NCBI GenBank assembly: GCA_017558165.1
Contig: JAFYWE010000047.1
Span: 1 to 10,621 of the forward strand
Reading direction: 5' to 3'
Length of the DNA stretch: 10,621 bases
From: Bacteroidaceae bacterium
Lineage (GTDB): Bacteria > Bacteroidota > Bacteroidia > Bacteroidales > Bacteroidaceae
The position numbers were made by a program, and so were the translations under genes. Positions 1-7,457 of the stretch are shown here, piece after piece; the first letter of the stretch is position 1; each line of letters starts with the position of its first letter. Under the pieces are notes generated by a model, which worked only from the letters and a program-made list of their open reading frames with translations, was not told the DNA's origin and searched no databases.

Positions 1-1
1 G

Positions 2-37
2 ATTGCAAAAATACTCATAAATTAGTTTATATGCAAT
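2..37. other. imperfect AT-rich inverted repeat at left edge
   Basis: ATTGCA at 2-7 is complementary to TGCAAT at 32-37, and inside it ATAAA (17-21) pairs with TTTAT (26-30) around TTAG. It lies upstream of the glycosidase promoter. It could be a regulator site or the end of an upstream transcription unit outside the window. In sequence this AT-rich such a repeat may also arise by chance, so the call is weak. No coding region is visible in 1-181. Confidence 0.2.
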
Positions 38-83
38 TATTGTATATTAAAATCTATTATAATGTATAACCGGTGTGTATAAA

Positions 84-115
84 TTTGTCAGTCTCTTTTT
101 GTTTTCATAAATTTG
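84..115 (+). promoter_or_regulatory. Bacteroidota-type sigma-ABfr promoter for the GH2 gene
   Basis: TTTG at 84-87 (the -33 box) is followed after a 20-nt spacer by TAAATTTG at 108-115, an exact match to the TAnnTTTG -7 consensus of Bacteroidota housekeeping promoters. Transcription would start near 122, giving a 5' leader of about 60 nt. The -33 TTTG is itself the end of another TAAATTTG (80-87), so a second start about 28 nt upstream is possible. Confidence 0.65.
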
Positions 116-121
116 TATAAA

Positions 122-148
122 CTTGGCGCTTTATGGGCAATTGCCAAG
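122..148 (+). promoter_or_regulatory. leader hairpin / palindromic operator candidate
   Basis: CTTGGC (122-127) is complementary to GCCAAG (143-148). Overlapping it, GGCAATTGCC (136-145) is a perfect 10-bp palindrome. The element starts right at the predicted transcription start, so it could be a repressor or activator site on DNA or a hairpin at the very 5' end of the mRNA. The two pairings exclude each other. No regulator gene is in the window, so no assignment is made. Confidence 0.35.
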
Positions 149-181
149 CGGTGTTGATAATAAACCTATAATTAATCTGAT

Positions 182-3100
182 ATGAAAAAGACTTTTTTGA
201 CCGTTGCGGTGCTGTTGCTTTCAGTGGTGGCTTCGTTTGCGGCATCGCTTCCGCAGGACGGTGGTGTATACCGTCTTGTCAGCGTTGCTACAGGCAAGGC
301 CGTTACCAATGGCAATAAGGCCGCGCACAGTACTTACCTGAGTGTTGCAAATGTTGATGAGGCCTCTTTGGGTCAGGAGTGGACATTTGTCTCGCTCTCT
401 TCAAAAGAGCCTGTGTATGCGCTTTACAACGAGAATTACGGACAGGCTGCCGATATGGCGCTCTCTTCAAGCACGCCCGGCAAACTGTTGCAGTGGGAGG
501 CTACATGTACCGACAACCAGTCGTTCTTGGTGAACGTGGTGGATGAGGCCGAGGGTATTGTCCAACTGCTGTGCAACAGTAACCAGTCGCTCGTGCTCAA
601 GGTGCAGAGCAACGGATCGTTGCTCATGGAGAGCGGTGCAAGCGGTGAGAGCACGCACTTCCGCCTGCAGTATGTAAAGGAGAACAAGGTCAACTATCTG
701 CCGGTAATAGGCGAGTATTTTGTTATCCGTGAGGTAAACAGCGGCTATGCCCTGAATACCCGTGGCAACAATGCGAACAATGCAAGAATATACCTTGACG
801 AGTACAACGCGGACAGCAAGGCGAACTTCGTTTGGCAGTTGCGCCGTACAGCAACGGGTGTGGAGTATTGCCAGATATACGGCCCTTACTTCGGCAAGGC
901 CATTGACGTGGCTCTCGGCGGTGTCAAGTATCCGCTTCTGTGGGATCCTTCGTACAGCAACTCGAACCAGCAGTTGCAGTTCGTTCCTGTAGAGGGTCAG
1001 AAAGGCGTGTACCGCATCAATTCAAAGAACAGCGGTGCCTGGTATGGCATGAAGGCTGATGGCAAGAACCTCTCTATGGTGTCGGGCTACAGCAACGGTT
1101 CACTCTTTACTCTTGAAAAGGTAATAGCCGATGACCTGCCTACCCCTAACGTGTGGGAGGATGAGACCTTCTTTGGTGAGAACAAGGAGAACGGGCATGC
1201 TACATATATGCCATACTCATCGGCTGCCGGCATGAAGCAGGATGCCCGCTATGAGTTCCCATGGCTTGAGCCCGAAAGTGCCGAGTACCTCAGCCTAAAC
1301 GGTATGTGGAGCATCAACTGGGTTGAGACAACAGCCGAGCGCCCTGGCAAGAATGCCTTCTGGGGCGATGATGTGGATGTCTCTTCATGGAAGACCATCA
1401 AGGTGCCTTCTTGTCTTGAGATGGAGGGCTACGGCGATCCTCTTTACATCAACGTGAACTATCCGTTCAAGAACAATCCTCCTCTCATCCAGATGAAGGA
1501 TGGTTTGCTGAACTCCGTGGCATCATATCGCCGTGATTTCGAACTTCCTGCAAACTGGGGCGACAAGCGTGTCTTCCTGCACTTTGACGGTATATACGGT
1601 GCGGCGTTCATATGGATGAACGGCGAGTATGTGGGTTATACCCAGAGCGGTAACAATGATGCCGAGTTCGATGTCACAGGCCACATACGCAATGGAAAGA
1701 ACAACGTGTGCGTACAGGTGGTTCGTTGGAGCGATGCCTCATATCTTGAGGGTCAGGACATGTGGCACATGAGCGGTATCCACCGCGATGTATTCCTTTT
1801 TGCGGCGCCTAAGACCTTCGTGCGTGACCATTATATCACAAGTTCACTCTCAGCAGCCGATGGTTACAAGAGCGGCTCGATGAATGTTGCCCTTGAGGTC
1901 GACAACCGCGATGGCGAGGCTGTGGCAAAGAACGTGGAGGTGGCATTGCTTGCTCCCGATGGCAGTGAGGTCGCAAGAAAGAGCGTTGCCGTCGAGTTCG
2001 CGGCTGGCGAGACAATGAAGAGTGCTGATGTCGCTTTCGCAGGTCTTACGGGTCTGCAGTTGTGGAGTGCCGAGACTCCTGTCCTCTATACTGTTGTAGT
2101 GGCGCAGAAGGACGTTGCCGGCAACGAGGAACATGTGTTCTCTACAAAATACGGTTTCCGTAACATCGAGATAAAGAACGGACTTGTATATATCAACGGC
2201 GAGCAGGTGCTCTTCAAGGGTGCCAACCTGCAGGATACACACCCCGTGACAGGCCGCTCGGTTGACGTTGCCACAATGCTTGAGGACGTGATGATGTTCA
2301 AGCAGGCCAACATGAATACCGTGCGTACAAGCCACTATCCACGCCAGGCAAAGATGAACGCGATGTTCGACTACTATGGTCTCTACTGTATGGACGAGGC
2401 TGATGTCGAGTGTCACTTCAGCTGGGATCAGGGTGGTGAAGGCGGTGGTATCACCAACGAGGCGAGCTGGAAGGCGCAGTACATTGACCGTACCGTGCGT
2501 ATGGTGTACCGCGACCGTAACTTCCCGTCTGTAATCTTCTGGTCACTCGGTAACGAGAGTGGTGGTGGAAGCAATTTCGCACACACATATGCCGCAACAC
2601 GTGCTCTTGACCCACGCCCGATACACTACGAGGGTGCTTCACGTGCCGGAACTGCGCACACCGATATCTGGTCCGAGATGTATCCTACCGTGAGCGAGGT
2701 GCAGTCAAGATGTACATATAACAACAGACAGCAGCCATATTTCATGTGCGAGTATGCCCATGCCATGGGTAATGCCGTAGGTAATCTCCAGGAGTACTGG
2801 GATGCCATCGAGGGCAGCAAGTACGGTATCGGCGGTTGCGTATGGGATTGGGTTGACCAGTCAATCTATGCGGCCGATGATATAAAGAAAGGAAAGCTTG
2901 AGGTGAACGGTTACAACAAGTACCGTACAGGTTCCGATTATCCTGGTCCTCACCAGGGTAATTTCGTGAACAACGGTCTTGTAACAGCCGACCGTGCTTG
3001 GAGCCCTGAGCTCACAGAGGTAAAGAGCGTGTACCAGTACATCAAGTTCGTCTCTTTCGATGCCTCATCAAAGAAACTTGTCATCAAGAATGCATATGAC

Positions 3101-4477
3101 TTTATCTCTCTCGACGGTTTCAGCCTCAAGTATACATTGCTCAGCAATGGCGTCGAGGTCGAGAGCGGGGTGGTGGAGTTACCTGCTGTTGCACCGAATG
3201 TGCAGGCTACTGTAGAGATTCCTTATACAACATCGGCTGTTGAGGGCGAGGAACTCCTGTTGAACATTGATGTTTGCCACAAGGATGCCCAGTCTTGGGT
3301 TGAGGCCGGCTATGCCGTGGCTTCAAAGCAGTACGTCCTTGCCAAACGTCCGTCTACTGTTGCCGCGACTGCAGGTGACGAGACCCTTACAATGAGCACT
3401 ACCTCAAAGGGTCGCATCTTCAAGAATGACAATGTAAGCATTGAGTTCGCGACAAACGGTACACTCCTCTCATGGAATGTTGGCGGAAACGAACTGATTG
3501 CATCAGGTCCGGAGTACAGCAACTACCGCTGGGTAGAGAATGACGGCCCTACAGAGAGCCTCAATAACTACTCCGATGCTAACGGTATCTCATCAAAGAG
3601 TGCTACATTCTCGCTTGCAGGCGATGCAAAGAGCGCTACCGTGAAGGTGACCGCAAGCGGTAAGAACTGTAATTATGTGTTCGCATATACCATTTATGGC
3701 AATGGCGAGATATTGCTCCACGCCAAGTATACCATCAATGTGAAGAACCTGCGTCGTGTGGGTCTTGAGATGGCATTCCCTGCAGGAATGGAGCAGGTAG
3801 AGTACTATGCGCGTGGTCCATGGGAGAATTATATCGACCGCAAGGGCGGCTCTTTCCTCGGCCGTTACCATACTACGGTTGCCGATATGTTCGAGCCTTA
3901 TCCCAAGCCACAGAGTATGGCTAACCGCGAGGGTTTGCGTGACCTCACACTCTACAATGCCGAGAGCGGTGTTGGCGTGAAGATTCAGGCACAGGATGAC
4001 GTAGCCTTCTCTCTGCTTCACTACAACGATACACAGCTGAAGAATGCCGCCCATACATGGAATCTTGAGAAGGACGGCAATATCTATGCCCACTTCGATG
4101 CCCAGCAGCTGGGTGTCGGTAACGGTAGCTGCGGTCAGGGTACTGGTACGCTCAGCACATACCAGATTCCGTCATCGGGTACAAGAAACTACAAGTTGCT
4201 CTTTACTCCGGTGAACAGGAATGATACAGGCGTGGGTGCTGTAACCGGCCAGGTTGTCACATTCTCGGTTGCGTACGGAATGCTTCTGTGCAACGGCGAG
4301 TTGGCGGCTGGAACCGAGGTTGCCGTATACAACATGGGTGGAGTGCTTGTGGCATCGGCTACGGTAACCGGTGATTGCGGTAATTTCGCACTCAATGTAG
4401 CGAGCCAGCCACACGGTTCATACATTGTCGTGGTCAAGGGCGCTACAGGCAGGACGGTGCATAAGATTCTGCTTTGA
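182..4477 (+). CDS. secreted GH2 beta-galactosidase with two ricin-type lectin modules and a T9SS-like sorting domain
   Basis: This 1431-residue protein probably removes terminal beta-galactose from glycans outside the cell or at its surface. Residues 1-20 are a signal peptide (lysines, hydrophobic core, ASFA-A cleavage site). Two beta-trefoil, ricin-B-like modules follow, about 26-165 and 172-315, marked by GQEW (64-67), NQSF (112-115), FVWQL (216-220) and a later NQQLQF. The GH2 enzyme runs from about 323 to 1340: sugar-binding and Ig-like domains, then a TIM barrel with NVRTSHYP-like, WSLGNES and CEYAHAMGN motifs. The acid/base is Glu792 and the nucleophile Glu857 by comparison with LacZ Glu461 and Glu537. 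The C-terminal part has the LacZ small-subunit fold (YARGPWENY). Residues 1353-1431 resemble a type A T9SS domain (VAVYNMGG, HGSYIVVVK). It is longer than E. coli LacZ (1023) because of these added modules. The ATG at 182 is the only start that keeps the signal peptide. It is a single gene with its own promoter and terminator; no SusC/SusD pair is visible. The natural substrate is unknown. Confidence 0.92.
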   Translation: MKKTFLTVAVLLLSVVASFAASLPQDGGVYRLVSVATGKAVTNGNKAAHSTYLSVANVDEASLGQEWTFVSLSSKEPVYALYNENYGQAADMALSSSTPGKLLQWEATCTDNQSFLVNVVDEAEGIVQLLCNSNQSLVLKVQSNGSLLMESGASGESTHFRLQYVKENKVNYLPVIGEYFVIREVNSGYALNTRGNNANNARIYLDEYNADSKANFVWQLRRTATGVEYCQIYGPYFGKAIDVALGGVKYPLLWDPSYSNSNQQLQFVPVEGQKGVYRINSKNSGAWYGMKADGKNLSMVSGYSNGSLFTLEKVIADDLPTPNVWEDETFFGENKENGHATYMPYSSAAGMKQDARYEFPWLEPESAEYLSLNGMWSINWVETTAERPGKNAFWGDDVDVSSWKTIKVPSCLEMEGYGDPLYINVNYPFKNNPPLIQMKDGLLNSVASYRRDFELPANWGDKRVFLHFDGIYGAAFIWMNGEYVGYTQSGNNDAEFDVTGHIRNGKNNVCVQVVRWSDASYLEGQDMWHMSGIHRDVFLFAAPKTFVRDHYITSSLSAADGYKSGSMNVALEVDNRDGEAVAKNVEVALLAPDGSEVARKSVAVEFAAGETMKSADVAFAGLTGLQLWSAETPVLYTVVVAQKDVAGNEEHVFSTKYGFRNIEIKNGLVYINGEQVLFKGANLQDTHPVTGRSVDVATMLEDVMMFKQANMNTVRTSHYPRQAKMNAMFDYYGLYCMDEADVECHFSWDQGGEGGGITNEASWKAQYIDRTVRMVYRDRNFPSVIFWSLGNESGGGSNFAHTYAATRALDPRPIHYEGASRAGTAHTDIWSEMYPTVSEVQSRCTYNNRQQPYFMCEYAHAMGNAVGNLQEYWDAIEGSKYGIGGCVWDWVDQSIYAADDIKKGKLEVNGYNKYRTGSDYPGPHQGNFVNNGLVTADRAWSPELTEVKSVYQYIKFVSFDASSKKLVIKNAYDFISLDGFSLKYTLLSNGVEVESGVVELPAVAPNVQATVEIPYTTSAVEGEELLLNIDVCHKDAQSWVEAGYAVASKQYVLAKRPSTVAATAGDETLTMSTTSKGRIFKNDNVSIEFATNGTLLSWNVGGNELIASGPEYSNYRWVENDGPTESLNNYSDANGISSKSATFSLAGDAKSATVKVTASGKNCNYVFAYTIYGNGEILLHAKYTINVKNLRRVGLEMAFPAGMEQVEYYARGPWENYIDRKGGSFLGRYHTTVADMFEPYPKPQSMANREGLRDLTLYNAESGVGVKIQAQDDVAFSLLHYNDTQLKNAAHTWNLEKDGNIYAHFDAQQLGVGNGSCGQGTGTLSTYQIPSSGTRNYKLLFTPVNRNDTGVGAVTGQVVTFSVAYGMLLCNGELAAGTEVAVYNMGGVLVASATVTGDCGNFALNVASQPHGSYIVVVKGATGRTVHKILL

Positions 4478-4492
4478 TTTGGATTCCTTTAT

Positions 4493-4536
4493 AGCAAATC
4501 TGTCATTTTCAGGGGGTTGAAAATGACAGATTTGCT
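4493..4536 (+). terminator. 18-bp perfect hairpin after the GH2 gene
   Basis: AGCAAATCTGTCATTTTC (4493-4510) is perfectly complementary to 4519-4536 around the 8-nt loop AGGGGGTT. It begins 16 nt after the stop codon and is followed by the modest T-rich stretch CTTTATTG. It probably ends the glycosidase transcript or protects its 3' end. The unusually long stem and G-rich loop are noted separately as a finding. Confidence 0.75.
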
Positions 4537-4573
4537 CTTTATTGCGTAAATCGCGGATAAATTTTTCAAAATG

Positions 4574-4606
4574 TTTGCAAAATATAAATAAAATGTAGTA
4601 AATTTG
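4574..4606 (+). promoter_or_regulatory. Bacteroidota-type promoter for the small lipoprotein
   Basis: TTTG at 4574-4577 and TAAATTTG at 4599-4606 are separated by 21 nt, matching the Bacteroidota -33/-7 pattern. The start site would be near 4613, giving a leader of about 68 nt. The leader holds a purine-rich stretch (4641-4656) too far from the ATG for an ordinary Shine-Dalgarno site, then an AT-rich stretch just before the ATG. A 15-codon ORF (4618-4665) also lies in the leader. Confidence 0.65.
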
Positions 4607-4680
4607 CAACCGTTTTCATGAAAGAGGTTTGCCGAAACGCTAAAAAGGGAGTAGGTGATATTTAATAATATTATACAGTT

Positions 4681-4896
4681 ATGAAGAAGTTTTTCTATGT
4701 AGCAGTATTGGCTCTTGCTTGCGTAGCTTGCGGTGGTAACAACACTCCAGCAGCTGAGCGCGTAGCAACTGATTCAATTGATGAGTCTGTAGCAACAGCA
4801 GTTGTTCCTGCTGCAGCAACAGAGGTTATTCCAGCAGCAGCTCCAGGTCCTGACGCAGGTGGTAAGGTTGCTACTGAGGTTACCCCAGCAGAGTAA
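4681..4896 (+). CDS. small Ala-rich lipoprotein, function unknown
   Basis: This 71-residue protein belongs to no family I can name. Residues 1-17 form a lipoprotein signal (MKKFF, hydrophobic core, then Cys14 and Cys17). Cys17 (VAC-GGN) is the likelier lipidated residue, with the GGN that often follows the lipid cysteine; Cys14 is possible. The mature part of about 54 residues has low complexity, is acidic and rich in Ala, Val, Thr and Pro. It carries three copies of an 8-residue unit, [VA]ATxVxPA, at 37-44, 45-52 and 63-70, the first two directly in tandem, so it is probably extended rather than a folded enzyme. Codon choice is extreme: all 18 Ala codons are GCA or GCT, all 10 Val are GTA or GTT, and all 5 Gly are GGT, unlike the flanking genes, which use GCC, GTG and GGC freely. 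With a strong promoter and terminator this points to an abundant envelope lipoprotein transcribed alone. Confidence 0.85.
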   Translation: MKKFFYVAVLALACVACGGNNTPAAERVATDSIDESVATAVVPAAATEVIPAAAPGPDAGGKVATEVTPAE

Positions 4897-4897
4897 T

Positions 4898-4986
4898 TGT
4901 ACCTTTAAGGTGCAGACAATCTCTTACCCTTTAAGGGTAAAGGGATTGTTCTTAAATTACGGATTTTGTTTACCGGTATCGGTAAA
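4898..4986 (+). other. three successive hairpins in the 3' region of the lipoprotein gene
   Basis: Hairpin 1: TGTACC (4898-4903) with GGTGCA (4909-4914), loop TTTAA. Hairpin 2: about 14 bp at 4916-4949, with outer arms ACAATC and GATTGT, inner arms ACCC and GGGT, again TTTAA between them, and one bulged A. Hairpin 3: TTTACCG (4969-4975) with CGGTAAA (4980-4986), loop GTAT. None is followed by a T-run, so they do not look like terminators. They precede the terminator at 4991 and would sit in the 3' untranslated region. Function is unknown; mRNA stability or a 3'-derived small RNA are possibilities. Confidence 0.45.
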
Positions 4987-4990
4987 TATG

Positions 4991-5034
4991 ATAATAACAA
5001 ACCGGCTGTTAAAGCCGGTTTGTTATTATTTTTT
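4991..5034 (+). terminator. strong Rho-independent terminator
   Basis: A 17-bp perfect stem (4991-5007 with 5013-5029; GC-rich core ACCGGCT/AGCCGGT) has the 5-nt loop GTTAA. The right arm runs straight into a T-run (5029-5034). It ends the lipoprotein transcript about 95 nt after its stop codon and separates it from the mtaB operon. Confidence 0.9.
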
Positions 5035-5078
5035 GTTATCAGGCTTCACGTATTATAAAAAAAGATACTATTTTCGCG

Positions 5079-5086
5079 TAAGTTTG
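5079..5086 (+). promoter_or_regulatory. possible -7 box for the mtaB operon
   Basis: TAAGTTTG fits the TAnnTTTG consensus, but no TTTG lies about 20 nt upstream, where only an A-rich tract is present. A start near 5093 would leave a leader of only about 5 nt before the mtaB ATG. After the strong terminator at 4991-5034 the operon needs some promoter here, and this is the best candidate seen. Confidence 0.3.
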
Positions 5087-5097
5087 AAAATCAACCA

Positions 5098-6432
5098 ATG
5101 ATAGACTATACTGTTTTTAAGGATAAGAAGGCGGTCTACTACACCTTGGGGTGTAAATTGAACTTCTCGGAGACGGCAACAATAGAGCGTCGTCTGCAGG
5201 AGGCCGGTATACGTACCGCCAAAAGAGGCGAGAAAGCCGATATATGTATCATCAACAGCTGTGCCGTTACGCAGGAGGCCGAGAAGAAGTGCCGTCAGGT
5301 AATCCACAAGCTTGTGCGTCAGAACCCCGGGGCCTATGTGGTCGTTACCGGATGCTATGCCCAGCTGTCGGCCGAGAAGCTCTCGAAGGAGCTCGGTGTC
5401 GATGTGGTACTGGGTATTGACAAGAAGGGTGAGGTGCTTGAGCATCTCGGTAATCTCGTTAAGCATAACGATGGCGGTGAGTGGTACGCCGTGCCGGCAA
5501 AGGATGTGCGCAACTTCGTGCACTCATGCTCGCGTGGTGACCGCACACGCTATTTCCTGAAGGTGCAGGACGGCTGTGACTACTTCTGTACTTACTGTAC
5601 CATACCTTTCGCGCGTGGACGTAGCCGTAATCCGTATGTGAGCGAGCTCGTCGAGCAGGCTACCAAGGCTGCGGCCGAGGGTGGAAAGGAGATAGTGATA
5701 ACCGGTGTAAACATCGGCGACTTCGGCAAGAGTACCGGCGAGAGTTTCGTTTCGCTTGTGAAAGCTCTCGATGGTGTGCAGGGAATAGACCGCTATCGTA
5801 TATCATCGATAGAACCTAACCTCATCACCGATGAGATAATAGAGTATGTAGCGCAGTCGCGCAGTTTCATGCCACATTTCCATATTCCGTTGCAGGCCGG
5901 TAGCGACGAGGTGCTCAAACTTATGCATCGCCGTTACGATACCGCATTCTTCGCGCAGAAGATTGCGAGGGTACGTGAGCTTTTGCCCGATGCCTTCATA
6001 GGTGTGGACGTGATTGTGGGTACACGTGGCGAGAGCGAGGAACTGTTTGCCAAGGCTTACGATTTCATCAAGGGACTCGATATATCACAGTTACACGTTT
6101 TCAGCTACTCGGAGCGCCCCGGAACAATGGCTCTCAGGATTGACGGTGCGGTATCTCCAGCCGAGAAACACCGCCGTAGTCAGTTGCTTATTGCCCTCAG
6201 CGAGGAGAAACGCCTAGCATTCTATGAGCGTCACATAGGCAAGGAGGCCGTGGTGCTCTTTGAGAAACCGCGTTCAGGAATGCCTATGGGTGGTTTTACA
6301 AGCAATTATATACGTGTCGAGATGCCGTCAAAGGCCGAGTATGTGAATCGTCTGGTACGTGTAAGGCTGGGTGGTTTCAATGAGGACAAGTCGGCTCTGC
6401 TGGCCGACGAGATAATGGGCTTTGCCGATTGA
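5098..6432 (+). CDS. mtaB: tRNA t6A37 methylthiotransferase MtaB
   Basis: MtaB is a radical-SAM enzyme that adds a methylthio group to carbon 2 of t6A37, next to the anticodon, in tRNAs reading ANN codons, giving ms2t6A. The 444-residue length is typical. The N-terminal methylthiotransferase domain (about 12-120) has the three cluster-binding cysteines Cys19 (LGCKLN), Cys55 (NSCAVT) and Cys86 (TGCYAQ). The radical-SAM core follows with Cys160, Cys164 and Cys167 in a CxxxCxxC motif (GCDYFCTYCTIPFARG). LGCKLN followed by NSCAVT distinguishes MtaB from MiaB and RimO. The last roughly 70 residues (VVLFEKP to the end) are a TRAM-like RNA-binding domain. The ATG at 5098 is preceded by A-rich sequence rather than a Shine-Dalgarno site. 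It is the first gene of a three-gene operon; its stop lies 5 nt before the glycosyltransferase ATG, suggesting coupled translation. Confidence 0.95.
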   Translation: MIDYTVFKDKKAVYYTLGCKLNFSETATIERRLQEAGIRTAKRGEKADICIINSCAVTQEAEKKCRQVIHKLVRQNPGAYVVVTGCYAQLSAEKLSKELGVDVVLGIDKKGEVLEHLGNLVKHNDGGEWYAVPAKDVRNFVHSCSRGDRTRYFLKVQDGCDYFCTYCTIPFARGRSRNPYVSELVEQATKAAAEGGKEIVITGVNIGDFGKSTGESFVSLVKALDGVQGIDRYRISSIEPNLITDEIIEYVAQSRSFMPHFHIPLQAGSDEVLKLMHRRYDTAFFAQKIARVRELLPDAFIGVDVIVGTRGESEELFAKAYDFIKGLDISQLHVFSYSERPGTMALRIDGAVSPAEKHRRSQLLIALSEEKRLAFYERHIGKEAVVLFEKPRSGMPMGGFTSNYIRVEMPSKAEYVNRLVRVRLGGFNEDKSALLADEIMGFAD

Positions 6433-6437
6433 TTCCC

Positions 6438-7457
6438 ATGTGTAAGGTAACGGTTGCCATATTGAACTACAATGGTGAGGAGATGCTCGGGCGTTTCCTC
6501 CCTTCGGTGTTACAGAATAGTCCCGGTGCACGGATTGTGGTTGCTGACAATGCATCGACCGATGGTTCGGTGGCATTTATGAAGGAGCGTTTCCCGGGGG
6601 TAGAGCTTGTTTTGCTCGACAGGAACTACGGTTTTGCCGAGGGATACAACAGGGTGATAGAGCATATCGGTACCGAGTATGTTTTGTTGCTGAACTCTGA
6701 TGTTGAGGTTACGCCAGGGTGGCTTGAGCCTTTGATGGCTGCGCTTGATGCTGATGAAAACGTCGTTGCCTGCCAACCCAAGGTGCTTGACTACAAGCGC
6801 AAGAGCCATTTCGAGTATGCAGGTGCTGCGGGCGGTTTCATTGACCGTTATGGCTATCCGTTCTGCCGTGGACGCATCTTTGATACGGTTGAGGAGGACA
6901 AAGGGCAGTATGATACTGTCGCGGATATTTTCTGGGCAACAGGTGCGGCGCTCTTGATACGTACTGCTGCATACCGCGATGCGGGCGGGCTTGACGGCCG
7001 ATTCTTCGCGCATATGGAGGAGATTGACCTCTGCTGGCGATTGCGTGCACGTGGACACCGCATTGTATGTGTGCCGGCCAGTACGGTGTATCACGTTGGT
7101 GGTGCAACGCTTTCGGTGGGCAATCCGCGAAAGAGCTATCTTAATTTCCGCAATAACCTGTTGATGCTCTACAAGAACCTGCCGTCGGATGAACTCTGCC
7201 GTGTGATGGCAGTGCGTTGTGTGCTTGACTATGTGGCTGCACTCAAGTTCGCTTTGGGCGGCTCATGGGCGCATTGCAGGGCGGTGGTCAGGGCAAGGCG
7301 TGATTTCAGGAGAATGAAAAATGATTATATGGCAGTGCGCGAGGCAAACCTTGCCGTTGTGCGCGCCAATGAAATAAAGGAGCGTACGGGCTTCTCGATC
7401 CTATGGTCGTATCATGCCAAGGGTAAGAAGATGTATGCCCAACTAAAGGATTTGTAA
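6438..7457 (+). CDS. family 2 glycosyltransferase, rhamnosyltransferase-like
   Basis: This is an inverting GT-A fold enzyme that transfers a sugar from a nucleotide donor, probably onto a polysaccharide or lipid-linked glycan at the inner face of the membrane. Numbered from the ATG at 6438 (339 residues), the catalytic domain covers about 4-235: VTVAILNYNG at 4-13, VADNASTDGS at 35-44, the metal-binding DxD-like NSDVE at 86-90, ATGAALLIRT at 167-176, and HMEEID at 192-197, which holds the likely catalytic acid. These match the WbbL/RfbF rhamnosyltransferase-like group, but donor and acceptor cannot be read from sequence. The C-terminal 100 residues are basic and helical, suiting membrane association. 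An upstream TTG at 6429 would add three residues and overlap the mtaB stop (TTGA). The ATG is preferred because MCKVTVAI begins right at the first beta-strand. Its stop TAA shares one base with the next gene's ATG. It is not in a polysaccharide cluster. Confidence 0.88.
   Translation: MCKVTVAILNYNGEEMLGRFLPSVLQNSPGARIVVADNASTDGSVAFMKERFPGVELVLLDRNYGFAEGYNRVIEHIGTEYVLLLNSDVEVTPGWLEPLMAALDADENVVACQPKVLDYKRKSHFEYAGAAGGFIDRYGYPFCRGRIFDTVEEDKGQYDTVADIFWATGAALLIRTAAYRDAGGLDGRFFAHMEEIDLCWRLRARGHRIVCVPASTVYHVGGATLSVGNPRKSYLNFRNNLLMLYKNLPSDELCRVMAVRCVLDYVAALKFALGGSWAHCRAVVRARRDFRRMKNDYMAVREANLAVVRANEIKERTGFSILWSYHAKGKKMYAQLKDL

Noticed and set aside
1850..2416. 188-codon open frame on the minus strand inside the GH2 gene
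   Set aside because: It lies wholly within a well-supported gene whose protein motifs are continuous, and its translation has no recognisable domain; it is an antisense shadow.
3593..4093. 166-codon minus-strand frame in the 3' half of the GH2 gene
   Set aside because: It overlaps the conserved small-subunit-like domain, with no promoter or start signals and no recognisable motifs; a shadow frame.
4802..5101. 99-codon plus-strand frame running from the lipoprotein gene to mtaB
   Set aside because: It is out of frame with the lipoprotein, its Gln/Leu runs come from shifted GCA/GCT repeats, and it reads through four hairpins and a terminator.
6429..6431. TTG start for the glycosyltransferase overlapping the mtaB stop
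   Set aside because: The ATG at 6438 gives a product starting right at the first beta-strand, and ATG is much more common; the TTG would add only three residues.
6510..7094. 194-codon minus-strand frame opposite the glycosyltransferase
   Set aside because: The plus-strand frame carries clear GT2 motifs over the same bases; the antisense product shows none.
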